The notes beneath the pieces are model-generated. The model saw nothing but the letters and a program-made list of their open reading frames with translations. It had not been told where the DNA came from and searched no databases. Shown piece by piece: positions 21,050 to 32,531 of a stretch of 64,000 bases of DNA (its first letter is position 1; each line of letters starts with the position of its first letter). Origin of the DNA: Siphonodentalium dalli (lineage: Eukaryota; Mollusca; Scaphopoda; Gadilida; Siphonodentaliidae); the NCBI GenBank assembly GCA_032622095.1, contig CP136068.1, forward strand, positions 58,120,025 through 58,184,024, in the 5' to 3' direction. The position numbers and the translations under genes were made by a program.

Positions 21050-23274
21050 GTGTACCCATACCATGTATGGTACACATAATGCCGACGTCCGGATCAACCA
21101 TCCGTCGTTCGTCCGTCCGTCTGTCCGTCTGTCCGTCTGTCTGTCTGTCCGTCTGTCCGTCTGTCCGTAGACACTTGCTATCCGATTCATTTACTCGAAT
21201 ATTTTTTATCGGATCTTGTTCAAATTTTATGTGCATGTTTATGATGACACACTCCTCACCTGTATAGTTTTTGGTATCGATCGGTTGATCGGTTTAGAAA
21301 TTATTAACACTTTGCATCCGCACATAGTCATGAGCTATCCGATGCTATAACCAAAGTATTTTTTGTCTGATTGTTTTCATATTTGATATGTAGGTTTATG
21401 ATGACACACCCCTCACCTGTATAGTTTTTGGTATCGATTAGTTGATCAGTTTAGAAAATAATTAACCCTTCACACACATGCTATCCAATGTAATAAGTTG
21501 AACATATATCTTCTGATCTGCCTCATATTTCTTACCTAGGTTTTTCTTAGCACGGTCTTCATCTGTATGGTTTTTGGTATCATTTAATTAACCCTTTTCA
21601 CTCTTAATGTTTACTTAGAACTCACGCAAGCTGCTATGACTCAAAACATTTTTCATCTGATCTGCACCAAATTTGGTACATGTGGTCCTCACCCCAAAAT
21701 ACAGATCAAGTTCAAATTTGGGTTTGATCCGATATATTTTAACAGAGTTATGGCCCTTTATAATTCAAGTGACTTATAATAGAGTTCCATGAAATACACT
21801 GGTATATGGTCGAATGGTGGACAACTCTATTGGAAATATAATGATAACATTCCCTGGTGTATGCCCATGTAGATTGTAAACAGCTCATGAAATGATTAAT
21901 TGCTATTTAGCTATGGCCAAGTGGTTAGATGGATACCAAGATAAACAAACAATATTATACTGATGGCTGGTTAATTGTCAAATTTGATAAATGACACCAG
22001 GCTCTTGTTTATCTAATTTTGAAATTTCATTACAGGCTGCCTGATAATTGACCCATGACCTACACAATTGTCTGCATATTCCATTGATATGCTTAGAAAA
22101 TAATTAACCCTTTCCAAGTTTCCAACAGATTTATGCTTTAATGCACATGGGCTCTTCCTCATATGTCTTATCTTGGGTTATCTTCACACTATTAACTTCT
22201 ATGGATTGTGGAATTGATTAATTGATTTTTGAAAAATATATCAACCCTTCAGACACATTCTTTTGATATTACATTAAAATAATGGCTAATAGCCAATATA
22301 ATTGTTATATGCAATAGGTTACAAGCAGATAAATCTTCATTATTGTTTGTATTATGCAGAAACATATTAAATGAACCCTCTTTTTGAATCAGGTTCATTA
22401 GTTAATGAACGTTCAATAAGACACCAATTGAATATGCTTACAGATTATAGGTGATGCATTATTTTGAAAATCAATATGGCAGATAATATTGCCAGGAACC
22501 TTATTTTCCCATCTGTTCATATTGTCATGGTTGACTGAATTTTGGGGACCACAGAGTGCTTAAAAGATTAACAGTGAAGGTTATGTGTTTTAGTCTGCAA
22601 GCTACTTGTAAAATATTGTTATGTCTTGAAACCATTTGATTCAGTGTTACATTCCTTTATATTAACTATGGTAATCTTTTCGATTTAGGGATCATTGGGG
22701 CCAGCATCCGCACCATATAATGGCTGTATAACATGGCTGTATAACATTATATAGATAACATTTTTGAATTATACTGTATAAACAACATGCATTTTTGACA
22801 TGATTGATAAACAAATAACAACTGGGAAGAATGGGGGGGGGGGGGTCATTAAAGTTCAAATTAAATATGAGATGGAATCCCACATGTTGTTCTATGCAGT
22901 CTGGCTTGTCAACTAATTATAATTTCTCTTTAGAAGTGAATGAGATTTGAATAGCTGGTAGTTTTGTTTCCAATGAGCTAACTTCAACTTATAAACATAT
23001 CCTTATCCTCAGAAATAACTAAACCCTTGGATCTCACATAGATAGGTTCTTGGATGAATAAGGATAGAGTTATTAGATTTAGAACACCCCCCCCCCCCCT
23101 TCGCAACCACAAATACTTTAACCCCTTCTTAAGACAAATTATTTGAGCTATTGAATTCAAGATGGTGCTGATATATGGATACCTGTGTTCATATCTTTGA
23201 TAAATTATCAGTTATAGCTAATCGCTATCGCCCGGGTATGGGTTAAACATCTGCCGATCGTGATCGGCCTCTCG
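21050..23274 (+). mobile_element. TTAT-flanked element, palindromic head and hairpin tail (copy 2)
   Basis: It starts at the palindrome TATGTGTACC...GGTACACATA (21,047-21,080), continues with (GTCC/GTCT)n at 21,105-21,170 and 'ttatggccctt' units, and ends with the hairpin GCCGATCGTGATCGGC (23,253-23,268) plus CTCTCG. TTAT lies on both sides (21,046-49 and 23,275-78). Intact satellite units show a single TTAT at that point (gaattattataaataagagg), so the site is a real duplication. The interior has poly-G (22,835) and poly-C (23,089) tracts. Non-coding. Confidence 0.8.
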
Positions 23275-23278
23275 TTAT

Positions 23279-23530
23279 AAATAAGAGGTTACCACCAATA
23301 TACCCTCATAACAAGTAATGCCGGTATATATGAATTATTATAAATCAGTGGTACCACCCTACCCTTTATAATAAGTAATACCGGTATATATTAATTATTA
23401 TATACATCAGAGACTACCACCCTAGCCCTTACAATAAGGAATATCGGTCTATATGAATTATTATAAATCAGTTGCTACAACCCATATCTCTTATACCGGT
23501 ATATATATGAATTATTATAAATCATTGATA
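23279..23530 (+). repeat. ~63-bp satellite array, second part
   Basis: About four units with the same words (taccggtatatatgaattat, accaccctacc), continuous with the 20,750-21,045 array once the TTAT-flanked element is removed. Confidence 0.9.
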
Positions 23531-24023
23531 CTTTATCCATTATAAGATGTGAGTCAGTGACATGCCATGTTCGTTGAGAAATCAAACTACCATAATAATT
23601 ACAATTTTCAAAAAATTACCTAAGCAATTCTTATAGATATATCTTTCTTTATAACCAAGAGAGCTTGCGATAAATGACGTCATGTGGGTATATTTCCGCA
23701 GATAAGGGGAACTCCCTCATTATTATCCATTATCATATCATTATCATATCATTTGCATTCGTTATTCGGCAACTTTCGGCTCTTCTCGTCACATCTATTA
23801 GATTCGAGTCGACAAAAATCCGTCGTTTGAAACCAAGACGGATTTCAGACGCATCACCGACGAAGATTCGTCTGAATTGGACGGAGATTCGTCTGCGGTG
23901 CGTTTGACACGGATCTAATTGTTTCAAACGTCGCATTTTAGACGCATTTAATACAATTGTGGCCTTTGTGGGTCTGGTATTAGATTCGAGTCGACACAAA
24001 TCCGTCGTTTGGAACGGGCCTAA

Positions 24024-25616
24024 GGCCCGTTCCAAACGACGGATTTTTGTCGACTCGAATCGCATTGTATTAAATCCGTCGGTGATGCGTCTGCGGTCAA
24101 TTTTGTTTCAGACGGACGCATCTTTGTCGCGTCGAATCTAATACATCGGTCGATTTATTTAAAGGTGCACTCCATGTTACCTTCACAAAATGGTCACGCG
24201 TAGATATAGAGGCCTATATATACCGGTATGTTATACATATATATACTAAAATACAGTATAAATTATGTATAAATATATGCGCGATTGCAGCGCGAATATA
24301 TGTGCATATGTATATGAGGATGTATATAGTACATATAGTTATATAATATAATATAATAGGCGCTACAAATAAATGTTAGATCGTGCAACCAATTGCCATA
24401 TATGTGTATACCATGCATGTAAATACAGGTATACAAGAATTAGTATAAATCAGAGACTACCACCCCTACCCCTATAATAAGGAATACCGGAATATATGAA
24501 TTATTATAAATAAGAGGTTACCACCCCTATACCCTCATAATAAGTAATGCCGGTATATATGACTTATTATAAATAAGATCAGTGGTACCACCCCTATCCC
24601 TTATAATGAGGAATACCGGAATATATTAATTATATATAAATCATAGGCTACCACCTATATATCCTTTATAATAAGGAATACCGGTCTCTATGAATTATTA
24701 TAAATCATAGGCTACCATCCCTACCCCTCATAATAAGTAATACCGGTTTATATGAATTATTATAAATCTGAGGCTACCACCCTACCCCTTATAATAAGGA
24801 ATACCGGTATTTATAAATTATAATAAATCATAGGCTACCACTCTGCCCCTTATAACAAGTAATACCTGAATATATGAATTATTATAAATAAGAGGTTACT
24901 ACCCCTTTACCCCTCATAATAAGTAATATCGGTATATATGAATTATTATAAATCAGTAGTACCACCTCTGCCCCTTATAATAAGTAATACCGCTAAATAT
25001 TAATTATTATACATCAGAGACTACCACCCCTATTCCTTACAATAAGGAATATCGGTCTATATGAATTAGTATAAATCAGTTGCTACAACCCCTACCCCTT
25101 ATACCGGTATATATGGATTATTCTAAAACATTGATACTATATCCATTATAAGATGTGAGTCAGTGACATGCCATGTTCGAAAAGGAATCAAACTACCAAA
25201 ATAATTACAATTTGCACAATGTTACCTAAGCAATGCTTATAGATATATCTTTCTTTATGACAAAGAGAGCGTGCGACAAATGACGTCATGTGGGTATTTC
25301 CTCAGATAAGGGGAGCCCCCTCATTATTATACCATTATCATATCATTATCATATCATTTGCTTTCGTTCATCGGCAACTTTCGGCTCTTCTCGTCACATG
25401 TATTAGATTCGAGTCGTCAAAAATCCGTCGTTTGAAACCAAGACGGATTTCAGACGCATCACCGACGAAGATTCGTCTGAATTGGACGGAGATTCGTCTG
25501 TGATGCGTCTGACACGGATCTAATTGTTTCAAACGTCGCATTTTTGACGCATTTAATACAATTGTGGGTCTGGTATTAGATTCGAGTCGACAAAAATCCG
25601 TCGTTTGGAACGGGCC
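24024..25616. mobile_element. Harbinger-like TIR element 2 (1,593 bp)
   Basis: An uninterrupted relative of element 1, adjoining it across TAA (24,021-23) and bordered by TTA at 25,617-19. The ends GGCCCGTTCCAAACGACGG are inverted repeats. Left subterminal sequence matches 19,878-20,020 plus 20,509-20,750. The interior is the satellite array, and the right part has GACGGATTT/AATCCGTCG words. It serves as the empty-site reference for the insertions in element 1. No transposase. Confidence 0.8.
24440..25110 (+). repeat. ~63-bp satellite array (about ten units) in element 2
   Basis: Tandem degenerate monomers, each with an ACCGG(T/A)AT core and TATATGAATTATTATAAAT, alternating subtypes ('aggctaccacc', 'agaggttacc', 'cagtggtacc'). 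The same order of subtypes appears in element 1, so the array expanded before the two elements separated. Confidence 0.9.
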
Positions 25617-25754
25617 TTACGCACGCCGTCGTCAAAGAAAGTAATATAAAGGGAGTCACTCTAACCAATTGTTTAGGCAGGTTTAGGCAAAATTTAACGA
25701 TCGAGTGCACCGTTATAACCTTGAGTTTGACACCCGAGCAAATTAGGATACAAA

Positions 25755-26442
25755 CAGGGACGTGGCTAGAAGGTGTCCGTTGGAGGGGTGTCCACCTTGG
25801 GAAATTCCAACTGTACCCCCCCCCCCCCCCTTGAATCAGATTCGGACCAAACACAAGTTTTGCATAATTCCATTTGCACCTCAGTGCTCTCAGGCCTAAT
25901 ATCCTATATATTCATAAACCATGGTTCTAAATGAGAACATTCATATAATTTAACCTGAAGAATTGCATAAATCCTAACATCTAGTGGTCTAACTCCAGAC
26001 AAATGCACACGACTACGGGCAAGAGACCAGGACACACCGGGCTGACCACGGTTGTTCCGCCCGGTGTGAGAAAATTTTGAAAACTATACAAGAAAATCGA
26101 AAATCCTATAGCATCTAGACTGGCCTCAACTGAAGTTTTCCTATAGTGTTGGAAATTTCAAACCTAATACTCCCACTCAGGTTGGAAAATTCTCCAACTG
26201 ATGACCATTTCAGTCCACAAGTTTGACCAAATGTAGTAAAATATTGTTTTGTTAAACTAATTAGCAGTTTTTTATTGGCCACGGGGACAATGACACCCCG
26301 GTGTGCGAAAATTTTGAAATCTGAACAAGAAAATCGCAAAATCCTACCATCTAGACTAGCATCAAGCCTTCCCAGAGTTGGAAATTTCAAACCTGGCATC
26401 CCCACTTAGGTTGGAAAATTTCCAACTGATGACAATTCCAAT
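25755..26442 (+). mobile_element. hAT-like CAGGGA-ended repeat, left part
   Basis: Begins CAGGGACGTGGCTAGAAGG (25,755) with a 15-nt C run at 25,816. Then come units 'accgggc...gtgtgagaaaattttgaaa' and 'ttggaaattt...ccaactgatgac'. It is interrupted at 26,443 by another element and resumes at 30,878. The inverted complete relative is 35,988-37,227. Non-coding. Confidence 0.75.
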
Positions 26443-27440
26443 TAGTCGGATTCCTTATGTCGAAATAAATGGTCGCGCGTTTTCGGAATGTTAAAAGCGA
26501 TATCAGAACAGTTTCTATAACACCAGTGTGTCTATTTTCAGAATCTACCTGTTTCCAGCTTGATATTTTAGTGGAAACAGGTTTGTGTGAGGCTTTTGTT
26601 TGTGTACCCCTCCATTTTTTCCCCGTCCACATGGTAATAAAAACATGCTATTACGCATAGCAAGTTCGGTAAGTGGCTTTCTTTGTTCATGGAAATCGAA
26701 AAACATGGGGAGATCTTGCCACAAATTACTTAATTACATATCTTAATAAGGAATTTTATCATAAAATCATCAGATGAATTGTATTTATGACTGCATTTTC
26801 AATTTTCTTTTCCAAATATTAAGGTATTGTATGTTCTTAAAATCAGCTACATAACATATAGACGAACATGAACAATCTACAAGGATATCTTGATTATATG
26901 CCATAAACAAAACTTTGATACATCGATTTTTGGTAAAGATATCGCAGAAAAGCTAACCCTACCCCCACCCTCGCTGATTTCACAAGTCAGATTCCTTTGG
27001 TCGAAAACAATAGTCGCGCCATTTCGGATTGTCTAAGACGATATGCAAATGGTTTATTTATCAATAGCGTGACTACTTTCAGAATTTACCTGTGTCCTGT
27101 TGAAATTTTATTGGAAAAAAGTCTTTTTGGACTGTTTTAAGAATTTAAAGAGCGTTTACTTATTATACACATGTTAATCCTCATAACTAACTTACTGGTG
27201 GACTGTGCGAGTTGAAATTAACAAAAGTGTCAAATATGGCTGTCTACGTTCAGAGTCTACTTGTTTCCAGTCTGACATTTTAGTAGAAACAAATTGTTTG
27301 GACGGTTTTAAAAAATAAATAAAGAGCGTTTCCTGATTATACAGATATTAACTAACACGATTAGCCTTTTCATGAATTGCGCGAATTTAAATTATGCACA
27401 TATGTCAAGTATGACTCTGAAATGTATTTTTGAGAATGGT
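26443..27440 (+). repeat. Degenerate tandem copies of the element's end
   Basis: Three successive units share 'cggattcctt', 'tggtcgcgc', 'cagaatctacctgtttcc' and 'aaagagcgttt' (26,443; ~26,985; ~27,220). Confidence 0.65.
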
Positions 27441-27900
27441 GTCGTCAAATAAGTCTCCGCGGGTATAGTACCACAGTTGCGAACAGAACTAACGTTGTAC
27501 CCTATAGAGAGTTTGACAAGTTACTCAAATGTTCACAGTGGTGGAACTTAATGGCTATCATATATGCATGCCTCTTACATGTAATCTATCGTAATTACAT
27601 GTGATTTTACAAAATTAACTTGCAATATAGTCAGGCCACCAGATACAGTAGTTGATAAAAAATGTGGTTCACATCAATCATATACATCACAATCACGTGC
27701 TTCAGTGATAATGTTCACTATTCTGGAAATGTAATGTTTATCAAGACTAAAGTTTCAGGATATCGTTGTAAAATTGATTGATGGTGTTTTTTCATCAATT
27801 GACAAAATTAATGTTTATTACCAGTACGAAGTACCGCATAATACGGAGTTGTGTGCTAACAAATCTGCGAGTCATATTTATGTAAATGTCAGTCAAAACT

Positions 27901-29100
27901 TTTAGGACATGGGAATATTTTTTGTATTTCATTCGTGGCCACGAAATAACTAATTCGTGGCTACGAAATAACTAATTGTGATATACGATCATCAGTCCCA
28001 TTGTTGTAATGGAAGCGGATAGAGATGATCTGGTTGTTGTTGTCCACCATCTTGGCATGAGCCACGGCGATTTGAGATAAAGGGTGTTGTGGGGTGGCCC
28101 GTGAAACAAATTAAGTAATCACCAACCCGATCCAAAGTTGCCGCCGTCCTGGGGGTGGGTTAAATAGCCACCCACGACATTCAGTATATCTTGGGGCCAC
28201 CCTACAGCACCAATTATACCACATCAAACGGATAAGGGGCCGAGAAATTGTATAGGTGCCATATTTGAACCCATCTGGGGCGGCCATTTTGGATCGGGGA
28301 TGGTGAAAGCGGGTGAATATTTAGTTTGTCTCAGGGGTCAGCCTACAATACACTGTATTCGACATAAAATGGGGGTGGGGGAATTGCATGGTACCATATA
28401 TGGACCCCTCTGATTAGTTATCATTTTCGCTCGAGTGGGTTGAAGGTGTGAAAATTTAGCTTGCTTTGCGAGCCACGGTACAACACCCTTTATTTGATCT
28501 GTATCGTTCAATTGACCGAGAAATAATGTGTACCCTATTTGACCCCTTCTGAGCGGCGACCATTTTGGATCTGGTGTGGTTGAAAGGGGTGAATATTTAT
28601 ATGTTTGTTTTGGGCCCACCCTACAAAACACCTTATTTGACTTAAATTGGCCAATATGCCGAGAGAAATGTCATTCCCATTCGATCCCTTGTGGTAAAAA
28701 CTAATAAATATTCCGTTTGTCTTGGAGTCACCTGACCCGTGTTTCCCCGTTATCCATGGGCTAGTTTATATCGGACGTTCATATCCCCATAGAACCCGGG
28801 TCCCAGGCCATAAGGGGTTTATAGTAGCTTCTCTGCGATCGTACTAGTCATTGTTTCTAAAACATCAAGTTAGTGTAACCATATCGTAAATGTATCTGGA
28901 TATATGCAAAGGTCAATCAGTTATTTCGTGGCCACGAATTGGTTATTTCTTGGCCACGAATTATTTATTTCTTGGCCACGAATTAGTTATTTCGTGCCCA
29001 CGAATTAGTTATTTCGTGGCCACCAAATTAGTTATTTCGTGGCCACCAAATTAGTTATTTCGTGGCCACAAAATAAAAATAAAAATTCCCATGTCCTAAA
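27901..29100. mobile_element. 1.2-kb TIR element with palindromic subterminal repeats
   Basis: The ends TTTAGGACATGGGAAT (27,901) and complement (to 29,100) enclose subterminal arrays of the palindrome TTCGTGGCCACGAA: two units on the left (27,940-27,985) and seven on the right (28,917-29,078), period ~22 nt. The interior (28,070-28,730) is a degenerate ~145-bp tandem repeat. No clear target duplication; non-coding. It lies within the 26,443-30,874 element. Confidence 0.82.
28070..28730 (+). repeat. Degenerate ~145-bp tandem repeat
   Basis: Four or so units with 'gggtgaatattta', 'ccaccctaca', 'ccgagaaat', 'ggcggccattttggatc'. The last word again contains the reverse complement of the AAGATGGC-type motif. 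Confidence 0.7.
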
Positions 29101-29657
29101 CCAGCCACCGTAGCTTATGGATCATTCTGGTTTGGTATTAAATTTGGAGAAACCCGACCAGCATCAATGTAACAACTACAACAACTCATCTATGCCAATG
29201 ATATGTTTAGCCATATACATGTGGATAGGGCGGTATTGTTTAAAAATGTTAAACAATGTTATCATGTCCATATGTATTGCTAAATATTGCTGGGCTTATA
29301 CAGATGGTTGTTCTATAATTCCTGGTTGGGTTTATTCGATGCAGTTAATACTCAAATGTCAAATTTGAGATATACCTGGTCGTCAAAGTGAACCAGATGT
29401 CTTATCTAAGGTTGGCAAAGGTTGCTAATCAAATACTACAATGGTGTAATAACCATTCATTGGTATTGACTTAATTTAGTCAGTGTCTAATCACATGGTG
29501 CTGGTTTTGTTCAAAGTTGGGCACATGCATGTCTAAAACTATGCAGCCATGTTCTGCATAGGCCACTGATCATTATAAGATCGGGAGACTTTGCCACCGG
29601 TCCCGATAGCTCCTTAGTAACTGTTACTAAGCACCTATACTTGGAATTTGCAGAAAA

Positions 29658-29951
29658 ATGCAACTATGGTTGATATCAATTTTACACATTAAGCTCTACT
29701 TTAGTGGAAATTCGAATTTACTTGATTTTCACAGCTATACACGAAGCGTGGAGATTAATTGTGGTCAGAATATTGATGGTGAATGTTGGGTTTCAGTCAC
29801 TGTACTGACGTTGGCCAAAAGTAACTGGCGTGGGAAGTGTGAAAGTAAAGCCTATACTGCTATAGTAAAGATCTCAGCTGCACCGAAATGTCCATTTATC
29901 AGTAGCACAAATCCTGCGAAAACACAGATTCTCTCAGTACATGTGGGATAG
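29658..29951 (+). CDS. Unassigned 97-codon frame
   Basis: Begins MQLWLISILHIKLYFSG, a hydrophobic start, and has a Cys-spaced middle (CGQNIDGECW ... GKCESKAYTAIVK ... APKCPF). No matching family comes to mind. It sits inside the 26,443-30,874 element without nearby gene signals. It may be a fossil exon or chance. Confidence 0.15.
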   Translation: MQLWLISILHIKLYFSGNSNLLDFHSYTRSVEINCGQNIDGECWVSVTVLTLAKSNWRGKCESKAYTAIVKISAAPKCPFISSTNPAKTQILSVHVG

Positions 29952-30364
29952 ACTCCGATGACAACGATTGAGTTAATGACAACGAACAACTACCATCTAT
30001 ACCTGTGTATTTGTGACACTACATCCCGTTGTGATCAACGATGTGGTTTTAAAACTAGTCAGTGGACAACAGGACAGACAAGTATCAAATAAAACAATAA
30101 TATAATATGCTATCACATCGTGAACAGTCTTGTTGTGAATATTTTCGTTTGATTCAATAGGCTGCATATTATCAAAATTACAAAACCATTCGACACTTAC
30201 TGTTGCCAATTACTGTATCTTGGGTCATAACTATATCATATGTTGCAAATATTAAATCACGGATAGTTACAGTGGGTCAAACACGAGTGTTAAACTTCAT
30301 ATATAGTTGCGCAGGATTGCCAATAAGTGATATTACAATCAACGTTTGAGCATAACACGAAACT

Positions 30365-30705
30365 CTCCATAGGGTTAAGTGTTAAATTTTGATCGCAACT
30401 GTAGCCAGCAAGAATCATCTGATCACATCCATTCTTTTTAAAACTACGTCAGTGTTTCATACTTAGTATGTTTGAGGTATATCAGTACGCGCATATCATC
30501 ATACGCAAAATGGCGCCATTTATCCAAAGTTCTATAATCTCCATAGGGCTCAGTGTTAAATTTTGACCACAGCTGTAGTCAACAAGAATGAACCGATCAC
30601 ATCAAAATTTCACAAATACATGTAACGGTCATATCTAGTAGTTTGGAGAAGTTTCAAATCGCACCGACCACCATACGCCAGATGGCACCATCTATCGTTT
30701 TCAGT
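30365..30705 (+). repeat. Two tandem ~165-bp units
   Basis: Both units share 'tctccatagggytcagtgtt' and 'aaattttga', 'caagaat', 'gatcacatc', ending in 'catacgc...atggcrccat'. They lie at 30,368-30,535 and 30,538-30,700. Confidence 0.75.
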
Positions 30706-30877
30706 AAATACGAAACGCTCTCTAAATCATGTTGACCCCGATTTAGGCCGACCCGCCAAAATTCAAGAATGGAAACAAGTCAATCCTGAAAACACACCTA
30801 CTAGGCATACATAATCCGTTTTCAGATCGCTTTTAACAAACCAAAAATGCAAAATGACATAAGGAATCCGACTAAAT

Positions 30878-31200
30878 GACAATGCTGACCAAATGTATGA
30901 CAATATTGTTTTCTTAAATTAACTAGCAGTTTTTGACTGGCCACGGGGGATGGACCAGGGCACAAGCTTTCCAAGTGTTGGTAATTTCAACCTGTCACCC
31001 CCCCCCCCCCCTCTAAGGTGGGAAAATTTCCAACTGATGACAATTTCATTCAAAAATTTTGACAAAAAAATAGGAAAATATGCAAATATTGGTCCAAAAA
31101 CAATTAATTCCCCCCAATAAATTGTTTTAAAATCAAACTACAAGAACATTTTCAACCTATTGTTGGTGTGAAATTTCCAACTAATGTTTTGGCAGGTATG
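30878..31200 (+). mobile_element. hAT-like CAGGGA-ended repeat, right part (truncated)
   Basis: Continues the host repeat after the insertion (gacaatgctgaccaaatg, tgactggccacgggggatgg, a 15-nt C run near 30,999). It is lost after about 31,200, before the expected right end. Confidence 0.75.
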
Positions 31201-31359
31201 AATGCCAATTCGGAGTTGAACCCAGTTTTAATGATCCCGAAAACAAGCGCCGCAGCCATGATTGTGGCATAAGTGACGCAATTGAATGGAGATTGACTAG
31301 CTGTCACTCAAGACTTGCAGGAATATACCATTGCAAAGAAGGGGACTATCGTTTTAAAC

Positions 31360-31540
31360 CAGATGAATTGCACTTAAGTGCAAATGAATAACACTTAAGT
31401 ACAAATCAAATCACTTAAGTCTAAATATTTGCACTTAAGTACAATTATTTGCACTTAAGTGTAATGAGTTGCATTTAAATGCACTTAAGTACAATTAATG
31501 AATTGATTTGCACTTAAGTGCAATTATTTGCACTTTTGGA
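31360..31540. repeat. Cluster of GCACTTAAGTGC palindromes
   Basis: Nine or ten copies of CACTTAAGT, most as the palindrome TTGCACTTAAGTGCAA, spaced ~17-20 nt. Looser relatives (TTAAGCGC) lie at 11,018-11,065 and 11,725-11,835. CACTTAA is the known half site of NK2-class homeodomain proteins. Whether it is bound is unknown. Confidence 0.75.
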
Positions 31541-31859
31541 GTCCGCTGTCCCACCATGCTCACACCAACATACATGTACTTTTACGGTGATATTGACCAT
31601 ATTGTTACCATCTTGTTATCATTAAACAACTCATCATTTTAACACCTCGCTGCCACTTCCGTGAGTTTACTCCCACGTTACCAGTAAGAAATAGGCCAAC
31701 GTTCTAACAAATTACAAGCCTAGAAAGTTACAAATGATTCATCAGATTTTCGCTTGCATCGGAAATTATTCTTGAACCATTCAAATTGGATGCACAACTC
31801 AATTATCGAATGTGTACGCAGTTCTGCAGTCTGTACATTCATTGTACATATACACAAAG

Positions 31860-32400
31860 TCCCACAGGAAGCCTCGCATGTATAAGAGAATGCACTGGAT
31901 TAGGCATACAAGGTGAAGGTAAATATTTTTAGGCCAATGTGTTATCTTATATATGCAAGGCTCCCCCTATGGGGAACTCCCATATATAAGAGAATGCATT
32001 TGCACAGCGTCTTCGCAAAATTTCAGGATGCTCCAGTCACGAATAGGGTATACAGTTATATGCTAACGTCAGTGTTCACAATTATTACCAAAATATTAAC
32101 ACTTGTGTTCAATATTGCCCATTTGAACGCTAATTTAGCATCTAATATCTGTTGCATGTGTTCTGAACACCATTATGCGTTCAAATGCTGAACACTAGTG
32201 TTAACTTTATTGAACACTGGTGTGTTGATCACTATAGTGTTATAAGTTGAACACTGGCGTTAAGATCTGAACACCAGTGTTGCAGACAATTTGAACGCTA
32301 GTATTAACATATTTGAACACACACGTGTTTGAGATTGAATACATGAACGCGTTCAATATATGTTGCAATTTTAGCGTTCAAAAACCAACATTTGTTTTTG
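31860..32400. repeat. Array of GAACAC(n)GTGTT palindromes
   Basis: From ~32,070 to 32,360 about ten imperfect palindromes of the type GAACACTAGTGTT occur every 20-35 nt (32,188, 32,213, 32,250, 32,271, 32,291, 32,315 and others). Upstream, 'tataagagaatgca' is directly repeated (31,878 and 31,986). Confidence 0.75.
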
Positions 32401-32531
32401 CAGTGTATTCACGACTGGTTGTTTTTGTTGACAGTCATATGGACGTTACGGCACCTGGTGTTGCCGTTCGGCGCCTGACTTTTCGGCACCTGCTAATTTT
32501 CAGACCAACGAAATTATGAGTGAAGACTAAA

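Larger units (their letters stand above)
19878..24020. mobile_element. Harbinger-like TIR element 1 (interrupted)
   Basis: The ends GGCCCGTTCCAAACGACGG (19,878) and its complement (to 24,020) are bordered by TTA (19,875-77) and TAA (24,021-23). Subterminal GACGGATTT words lie inside both ends. The interior carries the ~63-bp satellite. Two later insertions are removed by comparison with element 2: 20,021-20,508 and 21,050-23,274. TWA borders and GGCCCGTT ends fit PIF/Harbinger MITEs (inferred). Non-coding. Confidence 0.75.
26443..30874. mobile_element. 4.4-kb TIR element inside the hAT-like repeat
   Basis: The ends TAGTCGGATTCCTTATGTC (26,443) and its complement (to 30,874) are flanked by AAT (26,440-42 and 30,875-77). 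The homologous empty site exists in the relative at about 36,376-36,400, where the host sequence runs through with one AAT. Inner ends share 'gttaaaagcgat' and 'acttgtttcca'. The interior holds degenerate tandem copies of the left end and the nested element 27,901-29,100. No transposase seen. Confidence 0.8.
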
